Positions 33,712 to 46,030 of a stretch of DNA of 64,000 bases are shown piece after piece (the first letter of the stretch is position 1; every line of letters starts with the position of its first letter). Under the pieces are notes generated by a model that was not told the DNA's origin, made no database searches, and saw nothing but the letters and a program-made list of their open reading frames with translations. The DNA is from Buddleja alternifolia. Its lineage: Eukaryota > Streptophyta > Magnoliopsida > Lamiales > Scrophulariaceae. The stretch spans positions 21,405,101 through 21,469,100 of the forward strand of contig CM033396.1 in assembly GCA_019426215.1 (NCBI GenBank), given 5' to 3'. The translations under genes and the position numbers were made by a program.

Positions 33712-34927
33712 AATTGGCGGAGAGGATCACCTTCCCCCAAAAATTCTACGGTAATCTAGAATTTAACAACATCGCATACATCATTTCTTTGAGAGTGCGA
33801 TTCTTGCGTTCAGTAACGTCATTTGATTGAGATGAATATGGTGCCATCGTTTCACGAATAATTCCAGAGTTGGTACAGAATTCATCAAAAAGCGCTCCGT
33901 ATTCTCCACCTCTATCACTCCGGATAGCTTTTATCCTTTTCCCAAGTTGATTTTTAACTTCCATTTTGTAATGTGTAAACGCTCCAAGCGCTTCGTTTTA
34001 CTTCTTAGTAAATACACATAACAATACTTGTGCAATTATCTATGAATGTAATGAAATACTTTTTCCCACCTCTAGTTTGTACAAACTTCAAATCACAGAT
34101 ATTACTGTGAATAAGTTCTAGAGGTGCAGTGTTTCTTTCCATAGAGGGAAACTGTTGTTTGACTAGTTTTGCCCCAACACAAATCTCACATTTATGTTCC
34201 TTTTCAACTTTAAAAGTTGGTAATAAGTTCAAGTTGACTGATCTTCGAATAGTATTATAATTTACATGTCCTAGTCTAACATTCCACAAATTAGAATACT
34301 CAAGCATATAAATAGAATTTTCAAAACTTTTATTGCTTTTGTTTTCAGTTACAACAGAGCGGATTACATTCATCTTGAAAAGCCCTGCTCAAAGTAACCT
34401 TTTCCTACATAAAATCCTCTCTTTGTCAAAGAAAACCTATCAGCCTCGAAGAGTATCTTGAACCCATTCTTGAACAAAGCTGAACCAGATACCAAATTCT
34501 TGAGAATCTCCGGAACATGCAGAACTTCAGTCAATGTCAGCTCTTTGCCTGAAGTCATCCTCAGCACAACTTTTCGCATTCCTACCACTGGAGACGTGGC
34601 TAAGTTTCTCATAAACAATCTCCGTCCATCAGTTGGGGTATAGGACGAGAAAGCATCTCTGTCAGAATAGATGTGGCGAGTAACCCCAGTATCTATGAAC
34701 CACTCCCTCGGGTTGTCCACCAAATTGGCTTCGAACATGACGACAGTGAGATCAAGATCCGTCAGATCGATCGGCATCTGGTGGTCGGATAGGTCGTCGA
34801 TCATCTCATTGATGCCCTGGGCATCATCTTCAACCAAGTGTACCTGGTTTTGCACTTGGTTCTTGCCTTTGAGACTTATTTTTCTTGGGCTCTTTGCAGT
34901 CTCTAGCCCAATGTCCAGGATGGCCAT
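33712..34927 (-). pseudogene. Copia pol: protease and integrase N-terminal and core
   Basis: Reading right to left: protease motif WFIDTGVTRHI with the catalytic DTG (34370-34927 frame); a GAG-pre-integrase zinc region, LWNVRLGHVNYNTIRR and CEICVGAK (34005-34373); integrase core with FITFIDNC, then DRGGEYGALFDEFC and VTERKNRTLKE (33746-33964). The integrase Asp of SDRGGEY and Glu of TERKNRT are retained. A frameshift separates 34005 from 33964. The coding sequence then meets the nested element; the interrupted reading resumes at 28749, in register after the 5-bp duplication is counted once. Confidence 0.85.
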
Positions 34928-35830
34928 AGTTGTAACAGTCGTCTCCCTGTTTGAACTTACTTTTTTTTTTTTTTTTCTGGGGAGTTCCCTTTGGACTTCC
35001 CCTGGAACTTTCTTTTCCAGTTAGAACTTTTCGGAACTTCTGCGATGTTTGCCATCGCCTGCATCTAAGGCTTCTTGTCAGAAACCTAGTTGTCTTCCTC
35101 AATTCTGAGTCGGACGACCAAGTCTTCCAGACTCATCTCCTTTCTATTGTGTTCCAAGCAATTTTGAAATTCTTCCAAGACGGTGGTAACTTCCGATGAT
35201 AGAAGTTACTTGGAAGGTTTCATTTAGAGCCATATTTTCAGCGTGAACTTCATGTATGATTATCTAAAGCTCTTGGACTTGGCTCGTTAGGGACTTAGAC
35301 TCCACCATTTTGAAGTTTAAGAACTTTGCGACCACAAACTTCTTCAGTCCGGCGTCCTCAGTTCTGTACTTCCTGTCCAGTGCCTCCCAGAGGTCTTTTG
35401 CAGTCTTCACAGACAACAGATATACACTATATAGAGAATAATCTAATCCACAGAGTATTTAATTCCTGCAAAGGAAATCACTGTTATGCCAGGCATCATA
35501 TACTACCCTCAGTTGATTATCTATAGACTCTTCCGGGACATAGGGAGCATACTCCCTGAAGAACCTCGCCAGGTTCAATGTCGTTAGGTAAAATAACATC
35601 TTTTGCTGCCACCTCTTGAAGCCAGCCCCACTGAACTTCGACGGCCATTCGGCCTGAGCTGGAATAACCGGATTAACCGGTGGGACCACTGGTGGACTAG
35701 CTCAAGAGCTTGAACCAGAACCGAAATCGACACCACCGCCGGAGCCTGAGCCAATACCGAGACTAAGACTAGCACCCGGTCGAAGACCGAAATCAAGAGT
35801 AGCGCCATCAATATCTCCCATATTAGCCAT
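34830..35830 (-). pseudogene. Copia gag with altered zinc knuckle
   Basis: The ATG at 35830 starts MANMGDIDGATLDFG, followed by a Gly/Ser-rich stretch. The 35459-35689 frame gives KFSGAGFKRWQQKMLFYLTTLNL, typical of Copia gag (UBN2-like). A nucleocapsid-type motif reads CYNYGHPGHWARDC at about 34910-34952; the usual CX2C Cys is replaced by Tyr. Several frameshifts and stops break the gene. Confidence 0.8.
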
Positions 35831-35881
35831 TTGAACAAAGTGACAACTTTTGAACAATAACAAGAAATTTAGCGTTAAGTT

Positions 35882-36870
35882 TGTTCGACAAAACTTCACA
35901 AATGTATCAAATGCTTACAAATGAATTGATGATTATATCGAGGCGAGAGAAAACTTTCTATCCTTAATGCTAAATTATCCCGCCTAGGTGGTACAGGTTA
36001 CTGCAACAAGCGTCCCAACATACAACGATATACGTTTTGAATTCAAAACCACTTCGAATTCCAGAATTGAACGAACTTTTGCTACTTCAGAACTCTTGAG
36101 AGAATGAGAGAAATGAAAAGATAAATTACTTTTGGTGTGTTTTACATTCTGCTAGAGGAGGCCTTTTTATAGGCTAAGAGATCTGATACATTAAACACGA
36201 GAATTAAATTAGTGGTCTGAAACTGTCGCTCACGTTCAAACGTGAGGTCTTAACATCTTTCAGCTGTTAATCCAGCTGAAACGCTCCAAGCGTTTCAGAT
36301 ATTCTTCTAGAAGGTGGTCAACGTTCGAACGTTAACAACCTAATGTTTGAATGTGAGCATCTTCTAATTCGGACGTGAGACCTTCTAGAAGGCCAATTCA
36401 ATTGTTGGATAGTTAAATTTTAATGGATCAATCTTTGTGGAATTAATTTTGTCTAAAAATCAATTATCTTGCAAGCCCAAGGCCCACGACCTAGTCCTGA
36501 CTCACTGAAGACGGCGGCGCATGCGCGTGTGTGGTGAACCAGACCATGGCTAGGTCATTCCCTCTCACAAAACCCACAAAGATGAGATGACCTAAAGAAT
36601 CAATCCTTTACCTCAAGGCAATAGTTTGTAAACCACTTACAACTTTGATCCATTTCCTATGTGGGATAACCCACTTCAAACACCCCACTTTAACACTTAA
36701 TTTCTCATTCGTTTCAAATCGGATTTGAGAAATTCGAACTTCTAAACCTATCTACTCGGAACGTAGATTAATATTATCCAATAGTATTTCGTATCCCGAA
36801 TAATTACGGTGTTCGACTTTCTTATGCAAAAGTCATGTCCAACCTACTTTTCATAACCAAATATCCAACA
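35882..36870 (-). repeat. 5' LTR of the Copia element
   Basis: It begins TGTTCGACAAAACTTC and ends AAATATCCAACA on the plus strand, matching 25077-26202. A CCTATAAAAAGGCC box on the minus strand lies at about 36159-36172. It carries its own cluster of TTCGAA palindromes (about 36225-36380), including GTCAACGTTCGAACGTTAAC, one mismatch from the perfect copy in the 3' LTR. Confidence 0.85.
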
Positions 36871-36875
36871 AATCT

Positions 36876-38258
36876 TAGTCAAAAAAATCTCATAACCGAA
36901 CTAAAAAACTCGTTTAAATAATAAGTCGAACTTTGTCAAATACTACAAGTTTTTCACTAATTTTCCAACACCTAAAACTTAATTTGCTCGATCCACTAGA
37001 ATCAAATTCGCTCTGGAGACAATTCATTTTGGCTTTGTAGCCTCATACACGGGAAGCTCGCAATAGCAGTCGGACGCCTGAGTAAAGGCCATGATTAGCT
37101 TTATAGAATAGGTAGCAAGTAGGATTGGTTTTTTTTTTATTATTTATTTATAAGAGTTGGATTGGTTGTAGATATTCAGTATGAATCTGTATGGTGGTTG
37201 GATCTGTTTAGTGTTCGTAACAATTTTATATATAAAAAAACAAAAACATGAATAACAGCTTGACTGGAGCATTATTATTGAAGAAAGCAGATGGTAGGCT
37301 AGCAATAATTAGGGTTTGAATAATTTCAGACTGGTAGTGGTAGGCATTCATAACGTCTGAACCCATTGAAAGGTTGGATCGATCCACTTATATTCGATTC
37401 TATATCTATATATATATCTATATATATATATATATATATCTTTAATTTTAGGTGTCACTATAATTAGCATACATGTCAAAATCGCATTAATATTCCATAT
37501 ATTTTATAACTCAGCATTCTTACTTTTACTCACTCATTCCAGGCTGGTAGTCGTATTTTCACTTGATCGCTTTCGTCGCCCTCTCCATCTAGTCCTTTTA
37601 CAAACATGATCACAAACATTAAGTTAGAAACTTTAGTAATATTGTCAAACTTTTCGAAGATCAATACGATATACTCCATCTCCCCCGATTTTTTCCTCCT
37701 GTTTCTTTATTAGAATAGTAGCAAAAATTCTTTCAAATGATAAAAAGTTAAAAACGAATTTGAGATTAAAATGCATCATCCAAAATACTTTTTAAGAACA
37801 AAAGCTTTTGAATATGCAGGTGTTTATGGGTAAATAAGATGGTTTGTAGGATACAAGCTCAAATTTTTCAACACCTTTGTATGAATTAAGAATGAAAGGA
37901 CAAGAGAAACAGAGAATGCCAAGAGATTTAGGCTCTCTTTGGATGTGTTTTCAATTCATTTTCAACAGTTATTTTTAAAAATATATGGGAGAATGAGTTG
38001 TTTGATTTTCGAGCAAATAAAAAAAAAAAAAAGAGAAATAAGTAGGTGCGTTTGAGTAAATATTTTGGATTTTTTTTAGAGAAGGTATACAATAGATATT
38101 CGTGCGAAAATGATATGACATATATGTTAAATATTAATATGTAATTTTCATGATATGTGTAGAACGGGCTTTTTATTCTATAAAAAAACTAAAAAATTCT
38201 CAAAATAATATCATTTTAAAAGAGTTGTAGTATTAATAACTTTTTTTTTTAATTTAGG
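36876..38258. other. intergenic, no gene seen
   Basis: No gene is supported. It holds (TA)n and TATC tracts (about 37399-37440) and a truncated Tourist-like left end at 37931 (TTA|GGCTCTCTTTGGATGTG), related to those at 1134 and 9609. Confidence 0.35.
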
Positions 38259-38349
38259 AAATAGAAGATGACATGCTACATGTCGTCTTCTATTTCTTTT
38301 TCTTTTCTTTTTTTTTAATTTGAAGACGACATGTACCCATGTCGTCTTC
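38259..38349. repeat. two adjacent palindromes sharing the arm GAAGACGACATG
   Basis: AGAAGATGACATG / CATGTCGTCTTCT (about 38265-38293) forms one hairpin, and GAAGACGACATG / CATGTCGTCTTC (38322-38349) forms a second with a 4-base loop. Both use the same arm sequence, separated by a T-rich stretch. No transposon ends were recognised. Confidence 0.6.
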
Positions 38350-39117
38350 TCCTTTTTTTTTTTAATTATTTTATCCTCAAATCCATCTATAAATTCACCC
38401 ACTTTGCAGATTTCTTCACTTCCATTTTTGCAAAGTTTTCTCATTCTCTCAACTTTAAAACAGATTTCACTCCCCATATTTTTCTTCAATTTTCTTTCAG
38501 CAGATTTTTCGACTTTAAAACAGATTTTCACGTCCCCGGGGCTCCACGCGATCCCTACATGTTAAACACAGTAGCATCCTAAAAGTTTCAGCAAGAGAAC
38601 CGGTCGTGTCAAGTAGTAAAGTGGACAATTAAGTACGAGTTATCGATCCCATAGAGACAAGAATATTAAATTGAGGATTTGAAAGCAATTAAAATTGAAT
38701 TAAAAGATTGTAATTGATTGAAGGTAAAAAGGTGAAACAAGACTTAAACAATTTAATTAAAATTCTTATGTGAGAAAGCAACTAAGGCACATGCTTCAGC
38801 TGAATTGTTTTTCAAATATATAAGTTATTTTTTGAATTATTAGACTACTCTTGCTTTAGTGGAAATTCTTTAAATAATTACTACCCGATGTCTCAGAAAT
38901 AATAATCATATGATTAATTGACGGTTCCCAAAATATTTCCATCTGAGAATCTAATTAACCAACAACATGCATTCAAGTTCTAGAATTTCCCAGAAAAATC
39001 CAGCTAACTGTACTTGGGAATCTATACTATTTCTAGAACATTCCTTTTATTCAAGTGATGTGATGATTTCTTTGAACCCTAACCTATATTCTTTCAAATG
39101 CATAAGCTAGGGAATAT

Positions 39118-39553
39118 CACTACTACAAAAAGTAATATTTGTGACAAAATTTGAAGTGACAATGTTAAGATTATCACAAGATATACATAATGAGTGACAA
39201 TAATTTTTGCTTTGTCACAATAAGAATTTTTAATGACAAAAGTTTTTTAAAAGTTGTCACTCTTGACAATTAGTGACACATGTATAGTGGCAACACAAAT
39301 AGAGTGACAATTAAAATTGTTGTCACTAAATTGTCACAAAAAGTGTGTCACTAATTGTTACTAGTGACAAACAATTTCCTTGTCATTAATTATCAAAAAT
39401 GACAACTTCTATACAAATCTTGTCACTATTAAACATGTAGAGCCTATTTTAGTGACAAAACAAAAGTTCTTGTCACTAAAAATTTATAATTAGTGACAAC
39501 TATGACATTGTCACTTTGTCATTTTGTCACCAATGTCTTATTTTTTTGTAGTG
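39118..39553. mobile_element. CACTA-type MITE with TAT target duplication
   Basis: The 436-bp unit begins CACTACTACAAAAAG and ends TTTTTTTGTAGTG, with TAT at 39115-39117 and 39554-39556. The interior is full of GTGACAA/TTGTCAC motifs like the copy at 14882-15326, to which it is clearly related. It lies inside the Athila-type solo LTR. Confidence 0.8.
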
Positions 39554-39631
39554 TATAACAAACATATGGTGATCAAACACATGCAAGAATTTAAAGCACA
39601 AAATCAAAACACAAATCAATTGTAGAATTTA

Positions 39632-39964
39632 GGGATAATTGCAGACACCCCCCTCACATATGAGGGTCATTGCACTTCATCCCCTCACTTATTGAAATAT
39701 GCACTTTACCCCTCACTTATCATAAAATGTGCACTTACCCCCTTCGGGCAGCTCAGGCAAAAAAAAAAATACAAAGGAACTTTCTGTACGTTTCAGCCCG
39801 GATTTGAATTTTTCTTTGTATTTTTTTGCCCCAAACTGCTCGAAGGGAGTAAGTGCATATTTTATGTTAAGGGGGGGGGGGGGGGGGGTAAAGTGCACAT
39901 TTCAATAAGTGAGGGGGTGAAGTGCAATGACCCCCATATGTGAGAGGGTGTCTGCAATTATCCC
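39632..39964. mobile_element. Mutator-like hairpin MITE with 9-bp target duplication
   Basis: The 333-bp unit begins GGGATAATTGCAGACACCC and ends GGTGTCTGCAATTATCCC, with both arms complementary over most of its length. TAGAATTTA flanks both sides exactly (39623-39631 and 39965-39973). The 9-bp duplication indicates a Mutator-like element. A G18 run (39871-39888) lies in the right arm. It is nested in the Athila-type solo LTR, 79 bp from the CACTA MITE. Confidence 0.85.
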
Positions 39965-40317
39965 TAGAATTTAAACGACGAACAATTTCATATATAAAAA
40001 CTCATATTCTGGCCTTCACGTGACCCTAGTTTGACGTAATTAGTTCATAATCATAAATAAAAAAACAACTAAAGATAGAGAATTATTCATGGACAAATAT
40101 AAACTTAATCTAAGAATCTCCCTATTACGGATGATTAATCTCAATTTAGAATCGTCGCTGTCCTTGCCTTGGCTCGTCTTCTTGCTCAAAAGTATGTAAA
40201 AGTGCTCAATTTTTTGAACCCTAATTCTGTTAAAAGAGCAGGTATTTATAAGTGAGGCTTTCCAAGACTTCTACTTGAATTAGGTATGAAATCTTTCCAA
40301 AAATTCTTCAGCCGAGT

Positions 40318-40488
40318 GCAATGTTCGAACGTTGTGTTCCTCACGTTTGAACGTGATGATATATGTGACATAAATGGATTGATTGTGCATTGTCTACTTT
40401 GACATTCGAACATTACAAAACTCGTGTTCGAACGTTAATGACGTGACCGCGTTCGAACATTGAATTCTTCATGTTTGAACGTTAAACG
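40318..40488. repeat. TTCGAA palindrome cluster in the Athila-type solo LTR
   Basis: The plus strand reads ATGTTCGAACGTTGTG, CTCACGTTTGAACGTGA, CATTCGAACATTAC, GTGTTCGAACGTTAAT, CGCGTTCGAACATTG and CATGTTTGAACGTTAAAC within about 170 bp. These are the same type of motif as in the Copia LTRs and in the LTR at 4397. Confidence 0.65.
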
Positions 40489-40657
40489 CAGTGTCTTCTG
40501 AAATTATATTTTTTTCGCCCCTTTTTCTCAATTGTGTTGATATTCACCCTGTACTCAATTAACACACAAATCAAAGCCACAAGTAGTAAAATCATACATA
40601 AACGACCCTAAACCACACAAATATGGGTTCTCAAACACGTAAAACTCACGCTTATCA

Positions 40658-41984
40658 GCTGTGATGGTGTGAGGGGCAATGGCATGAGGCAGTGAAAGCA
40701 GTGATGGATGGTTTGCAGGCGTCCAGGTGAGGAAGGCGATCTTCCTCGTATGTTTTCATTTTCGTGTTCTTTTTCCTTGATTTTTTTAAATTAAATTAAT
40801 TAAGTGTATTAAATTTTTTTAGTCTTTTATATTGTTAGGCAATGTATAATGTCATTTATTACATTCTATTATTTATTTATATTAATTGTATAATTTAGAT
40901 ATTACATAATTCTATTGTTTCCATAAAAAATAATTTGTTCAAATTTTGAAACAGTTTAAATATAGAAATTTAATATTTTCTAAGTTCTTTGATATTTTAA
41001 TATCTTTTAGATCTTTTTATATTTTTATAAAAATTTAAACATTTACTTAATTATTAAATTATTATGTTTTTGTCAATGAAGATAATTTCATTCAAAATAT
41101 GTAACCCCTATCAGATATTATAATTATGTCCCCACTCCGGGGTATTTTGGTCATTTAGCACTTTTTTGTTTGGGTTTCTGGGTTTTCTCAAAATTTAGGT
41201 GAGTACAGGTAATTTCTGAAAGCACGAGGATGGATCCGTAATTACGACAATCATCACAAGGCGTAGATATATGATTTTCCTTTTTAATTATGGCCAATCA
41301 CTAATCTAATCTCTACATTATGAAAATAAGTTATTTAAAAAATGTTTCAAAGTTAACTTATAGGGTGATATTATTGGGCTTATAAGCAAATGAGGAAACT
41401 CATGAGCAAATGTTTTGACCAGTATGATTTCAAATATTGTAAGACAATAGTTATATTGTATTTATGCCAAATAATATCAATTTTGAAGATGTTAAAACTA
41501 GGTTTCAGATTTAGTTGTATTTCATTAGTTATACGTTTAAACGATGCATTCATGTATATTAACATACTTTATGATGCTTAAAGATAAAAATAACGGAGAA
41601 GATCAAATAATGTAAATAGAAAAAGTATTATTATAAAAGTTCCTAATTTCATTACATGATTTATTTTCGGGTAAAGCATAGATATATTTCTCTACCCCAT
41701 CTTATTATATGTTTTGCATTTTGCCTCTAGCTTATTCTAAAATTTTTCGCACTCCACACTTTGACCTTTGATTTGTGTTGTAGCACTCCTGGATTTTGTT
41801 TCCAGCCGAATTCGTGGAATAGTTCGCTAGAAGTGAAAGCAAAAGGTATTTTGCAACAAACATATGCGGTTTAAATATAAGAATTGGCGTACATGTTGAA
41901 CTTATAAATGCAGTATTTTTTAACTTTCGTTTCATTTACGAATAGTACGGAGCTATAATTTGAAGAAAAATCAAGAGTTTATAT

Positions 41985-42029
<45 letters not shown>

Positions 42030-42448
42030 ATTGGATGGCATACTCTTTCCTAGAAAAAACAATTCCTGAAAAAATTGAGCAATTTTTTTAGAAATAAGAG
42101 ACGTGGTGTTGAAATTGTGTTTAGACGTTTTTTTTTTATTGAGAAAATAAGTACCAATTAAGGTGTATATGATATGTTTTTTCGGTGAGAAATTTTTTTG
42201 GATGAAGAGTAGATATCATTTTTCATAAACATAACTTAGTGAAACTCATCGATTTTAGATATAAAAAAAATAGTGAAAGTAGATTTTATTTCGAACGTAG
42301 CATTATTTTGAATTAGAAATATGTGATTAATCTGACTCTTGATTGTGAAGAATAGTTGAATGATATCTTTTTAATCTGAGTGAACTATCAAATCATAAAT
42401 AGTAAACTAAATACTTTTCTCTTTTTTTGCAAGAATTTTTTCAAAAAT
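40658..42448. other. intergenic, no gene seen
   Basis: AT-rich sequence with only short frames. A (TA)n tract with a TACA-rich lead lies at about 41981-42026. I see no gene or complete transposon. Confidence 0.35.
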
Positions 42449-42890
42449 TGACGGAAATTAATCACATAAAACATGCGATTTCAACATAATTAAATACTAA
42501 CCAAATGCAGATCTCAACTTGGTTGTTTCACACTTCTTCTACACAGTTTTGATGCTCTAAAACGTCTGCATTCTCAATCACGGGGAGAGAGATGACTATC
42601 CACAATCCAAGTATTTCAAATGGTGAATCTTCTTTGCCAATATCACACCAAAATGACACTTTTATGCCTTCACTTTTAGCCCCTCATTTTGCTGCGAATT
42701 ATCTCTCTATTCTTGTATATGTATTGTTATTTATCTTATTTCAAACATAAGATATATATATGGGAGAGAATGAGGGAGTTGGGGTAGTTTTATCCTACAA
42801 AAACTACTCCCTCCTTTTCTTTCTTTCAAAGTAATATGGGTAGGGTCAAGCCCTCATGGGCGACCCATGACCCATATCCAATTTCCAACA
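42449..42890 (-). repeat. 3' LTR of the LARD-like element
   Basis: It reads TGACGGAAATTAATCACATA to CCAATTTCCAACA on the plus strand, nearly identical to 49618-50059. The adjacent TCTCCCACTCGCACATG is the polypurine tract in reverse. Confidence 0.9.
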
Positions 42891-45496
42891 TCTCCCACTC
42901 GCACATGAGGGCTAGACATACATCTGGTGTAACCGTAACAACATATTCACAATTTCATACAAGCAAATGGATCGTGTGACCAGCGAGCATATATGATGAG
43001 CTTCAAGCTATACACCGGTTAAGGATGTATAGCAACTCAATATCGAATAATATGAGGACAACTTCTCGCTATACCCCAGACATCTTTTTACTACACAAGT
43101 CAATGTATCTCTTGTCCCTCAAACAATATTCAAGAGTATACTTGACTTCCAATCAATTCTATGTATTCACAATTATGTTTGAAACACTAAGTTTGACATA
43201 ATTGGCCGGCCTGTGAATACAAAATACGTGTCAGACAAAGATAGTCTTCCTTTCCCACTAGAATCTCTCAACTATATTATAGCTGCTTTCCTAGACATAT
43301 ACCGCATTGCCGAATCATTCGTGGCTATTGGTAATATGCTAAAGTAGCAACACTAAAATAAAGCTTTAAGAAACAGTAGAAAGTCATAAGGGTATAATTT
43401 AGGTTACATAAACCTTTGAGTCTCACACAATGAGAAAGCAGAGATTTTTCTCATTACTCCAATGGTCATATAGCACACGCAGTATGAAACGCGTGCTACA
43501 ATGTTTTTCTTCCTATTTGGAAGCGTATGTCATGATTCAAATCAAATACACTGTACAGATCTTAGTTCAAGTGTATCTCAACACTTAACCTGAGTTTTCT
43601 TCTTGTTCGTCCTCTATCAATAACAACCTCAAGAAAACTCACATCTGGCTTCTAGATAAGTCAATGGATGGTGGGAATCCATTTCGATTACATAAATTCA
43701 TAACAGTAATCTCATCTTGATTATCAATCAAGGCGACATCATCTCTACGTATGATTTAGTGTGCCACAAAATCAAAAATGTCTCATCTCTGTACATTGCT
43801 CAATGTCAAAGGCGATTGCTCGTGTGAGAGAGTCAATCTCGAACTTATCTGACATACCTTTAGACATCGAGTGCATATCATCACATACATGCTTAGAAAG
43901 CACATCACTCAAATGTCAAACATTTATGGGCATAAATCTCTATGAACATCCTTTAGTTCAAAAGAGATCGCATTCTACGCAATTCTAGAGATCTAACTTG
44001 ACCAACAAATATATCTCTCGGCTAAGGCCAAGTAGCAACTTTAGCCACTTCTAAATGCGTATACACAAGTTGTAACACCACTCATTGGTTTACAATGATA
44101 TCTCATAAAATTATATTTTGTGTCGATGTTCGATTTTACAGCAATAGGTCAATAATAAGACTTCTATGTAAGCATTAGCTGGCTGTTTATCACGATATAT
44201 ATTCACATATATAATCACAGCTCCCACATAACTGCTTACAACTCCCACATGCTATAAAACAAATTCAACCAAACATTATCCCACACTGCAAATATACATG
44301 CCACAAATAATATTTAATTGCGCACAATATTACACAAGTTGCTTCGTGCTATTTCTAGAGTCAGCATTGTAATAGAAGCAAATTCAGAGGTAGACTCACA
44401 CTTATCCAATTCCCCTCCTCAAGTCCACATATGTATATTCTTTTGACAACTTTTCTCCATACTAAGGAAATCATTTGCAGTGTTTACCAGCTATTGTCCA
44501 ATACGTCATACTAGAATTGGACAATACCTTATGACCCATGGCATAACAAGTATTGGAGCGAGTACAAGTCACATTGTACTTCAAGATCCAAAAAACAAAC
44601 AACTATTGGAATATGGTGGTCTAGACATTTCTATTTGGACTCTCCGGACACATTTCGAGGCTACAACTCTACACTATTGGAGTATTGATGAGCATAAGTA
44701 TCCATTATGAAACCGTGCTATTGAAAAACCTAACATGGATCTCGACACTGAGCAAGATTCATTTTTAACGATTTACATAGATTTTTATGTAAAATCAAAC
44801 ACTTTGCTCATCATGTCCTCTACTTCATAAGCTAAAGGAAAAATATTCTCAATGGCTTAATGTACTCCTTCTCATTTCGCCTAACAAGACATTACTAATG
44901 AAGAGATAGAATTTCAAGCATCTCAATGGACTTACGGACTACAAAATAATGGTCTACATCTATGAAGATGAAAACACATGTATAAGATCATGTATTCATA
45001 AAATCTCATACTCCATTATTTGTAAGACAAATTCTGTCAACTAAGGTTATAAGTTCACAGACTTTACCTACTGGCCTTTGTCTCTGGAATCCTCAAGGCA
45101 TTCCATGTATATCTTTTCAATTACATCTCAATCAAGAAATGCAATCCCATGTCCATTTATACATAATTCTAATCTCATATGTCCATAATAACTAAAAAGT
45201 ATCACCGCTAGCAAATAAGTTTATCTCAAGATATATACACACATGTATATATATACCATTTGCTACTGGGTGAGCTTTGTACCTCAAAATCTAAGTATCA
45301 ACATCTTAGTAGATTTCGAGAACATGTAAAGTTCTCAATATCCTCACGTTTAATATTGAACCAGAATCCAAACTTGGTTTGATTATATACAATTTGGTGA
45401 CTACAACATACTTATAACACTATAACTAAGAGAAACTATGCAACTCAAATCTTTAAACCATGTGAAAGTCGAAATATCACATTTTGGCTATGACCT

Positions 45497-45592
45497 TACC
45501 ACGAGGGCAATTGCTGCCACACAGACAATACCACGAGGGCAATTGCTGCCACACAGACAATACCACGAGGGCAATTGCTGCCACACAGACAA
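45497..45592. repeat. 32-bp tandem repeat, three identical copies
   Basis: A 32-bp unit starting TACCACGAGGGCAATTGCTG is repeated three times in perfect register (45497, 45529, 45561). It lies inside the LARD-like element. Confidence 0.9.
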
Positions 45593-45779
45593 CTATCCCC
45601 TCCTCAGCAATTGTCACGAGTTATTGGTGCCACACATGTTTATAGATTTAGTAATTCTATAAATACTCTTTCATTGCATTAATTCAATCTTCTCAGATAA
45701 TAGAATATGACGGAGTCTTACTATATTAGATTCTATCTTATCTTCCGGAGAATATTTTGTGTTTGCACAAAATTTGAAT

Positions 45780-46030
45780 TCAACTAACTTGATCACTACG
45801 ATAAATTTACTCCCACTCAAATTTGGGAACACGATTCTCATAAGTGATCTATAAGGCACGTAGCCATTATTAGAATCAGTAAATTTAAGCAAATATCACA
45901 AAATTATAATTCGAGTTTTACTTAATCACTTTGATAAATATGCTCCCACTCAAATTCGGGAACACAATTCTCTTAAGTGATCTGTAAGGTTCAAACCCAC
46001 TATAGGAATCATTAAACCTGACTTGAGGTT
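45780..46030. repeat. imperfect tandem duplication of about 140 bp
   Basis: TTTACTCCCACTCAAATTTGGGAACACGATTCTC (from about 45807) recurs as a close relative from about 45948, and both continue through AAGTGATCTNTAAGG and an AATCANTAAA block. It is part of the non-coding interior of the LARD-like element. Confidence 0.7.

Larger units (their letters stand above)
25077..36870 (-). mobile_element. Ty1/Copia retrotransposon, split by a nested gag-only element
   Basis: Minus-strand element with LTRs at 35882-36870 (5') and 25077-26202 (3'), both TGTT...AACA. Flanking AATCG (25072-25076) and AATCT (36871-36875) are a target duplication with one mismatch. Reading right to left: gag, protease, integrase, reverse transcriptase, RNase H, the Copia order. 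It has frameshifts and stops throughout and no recognisable primer binding site next to the 5' LTR. The 28755-33706 insertion splits it between the integrase core and the C-terminal integrase segment. Without it, the element is about 6.8 kb. Confidence 0.9.
38560..40657 (-). mobile_element. Athila-type solo LTR (approximate ends)
   Basis: On the minus strand it starts TGATAAGCGTGAGTTTTACGTG and is related along its length to the LTR at 4397-7345. It holds no gag or pol. Two MITEs are nested in it (39118-39553 and 39632-39964); without them it is about 1.3 kb. I could not match a 5-bp duplication, so the left end (about 38560) is approximate. A cluster of TTCGAA motifs lies at about 40318-40488. 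Confidence 0.55.

Noticed and set aside
35881..35882. Primer binding site for the Copia element
   Set aside because: No Met-tRNA-type or other tRNA-complementary sequence is visible next to the 5' LTR; the site is lost or of an unusual type, so none was annotated.
38211..38582. Lys-rich minus and Phe-rich plus frames
   Set aside because: These frames depend on T-rich simple sequence and repeats of CAGATTTTC-like motifs; no protein family is recognisable.
45497..45592. CRISPR-like short direct repeats
   Set aside because: The three 32-bp units are in direct tandem without spacers, inside a plant retrotransposon derivative.
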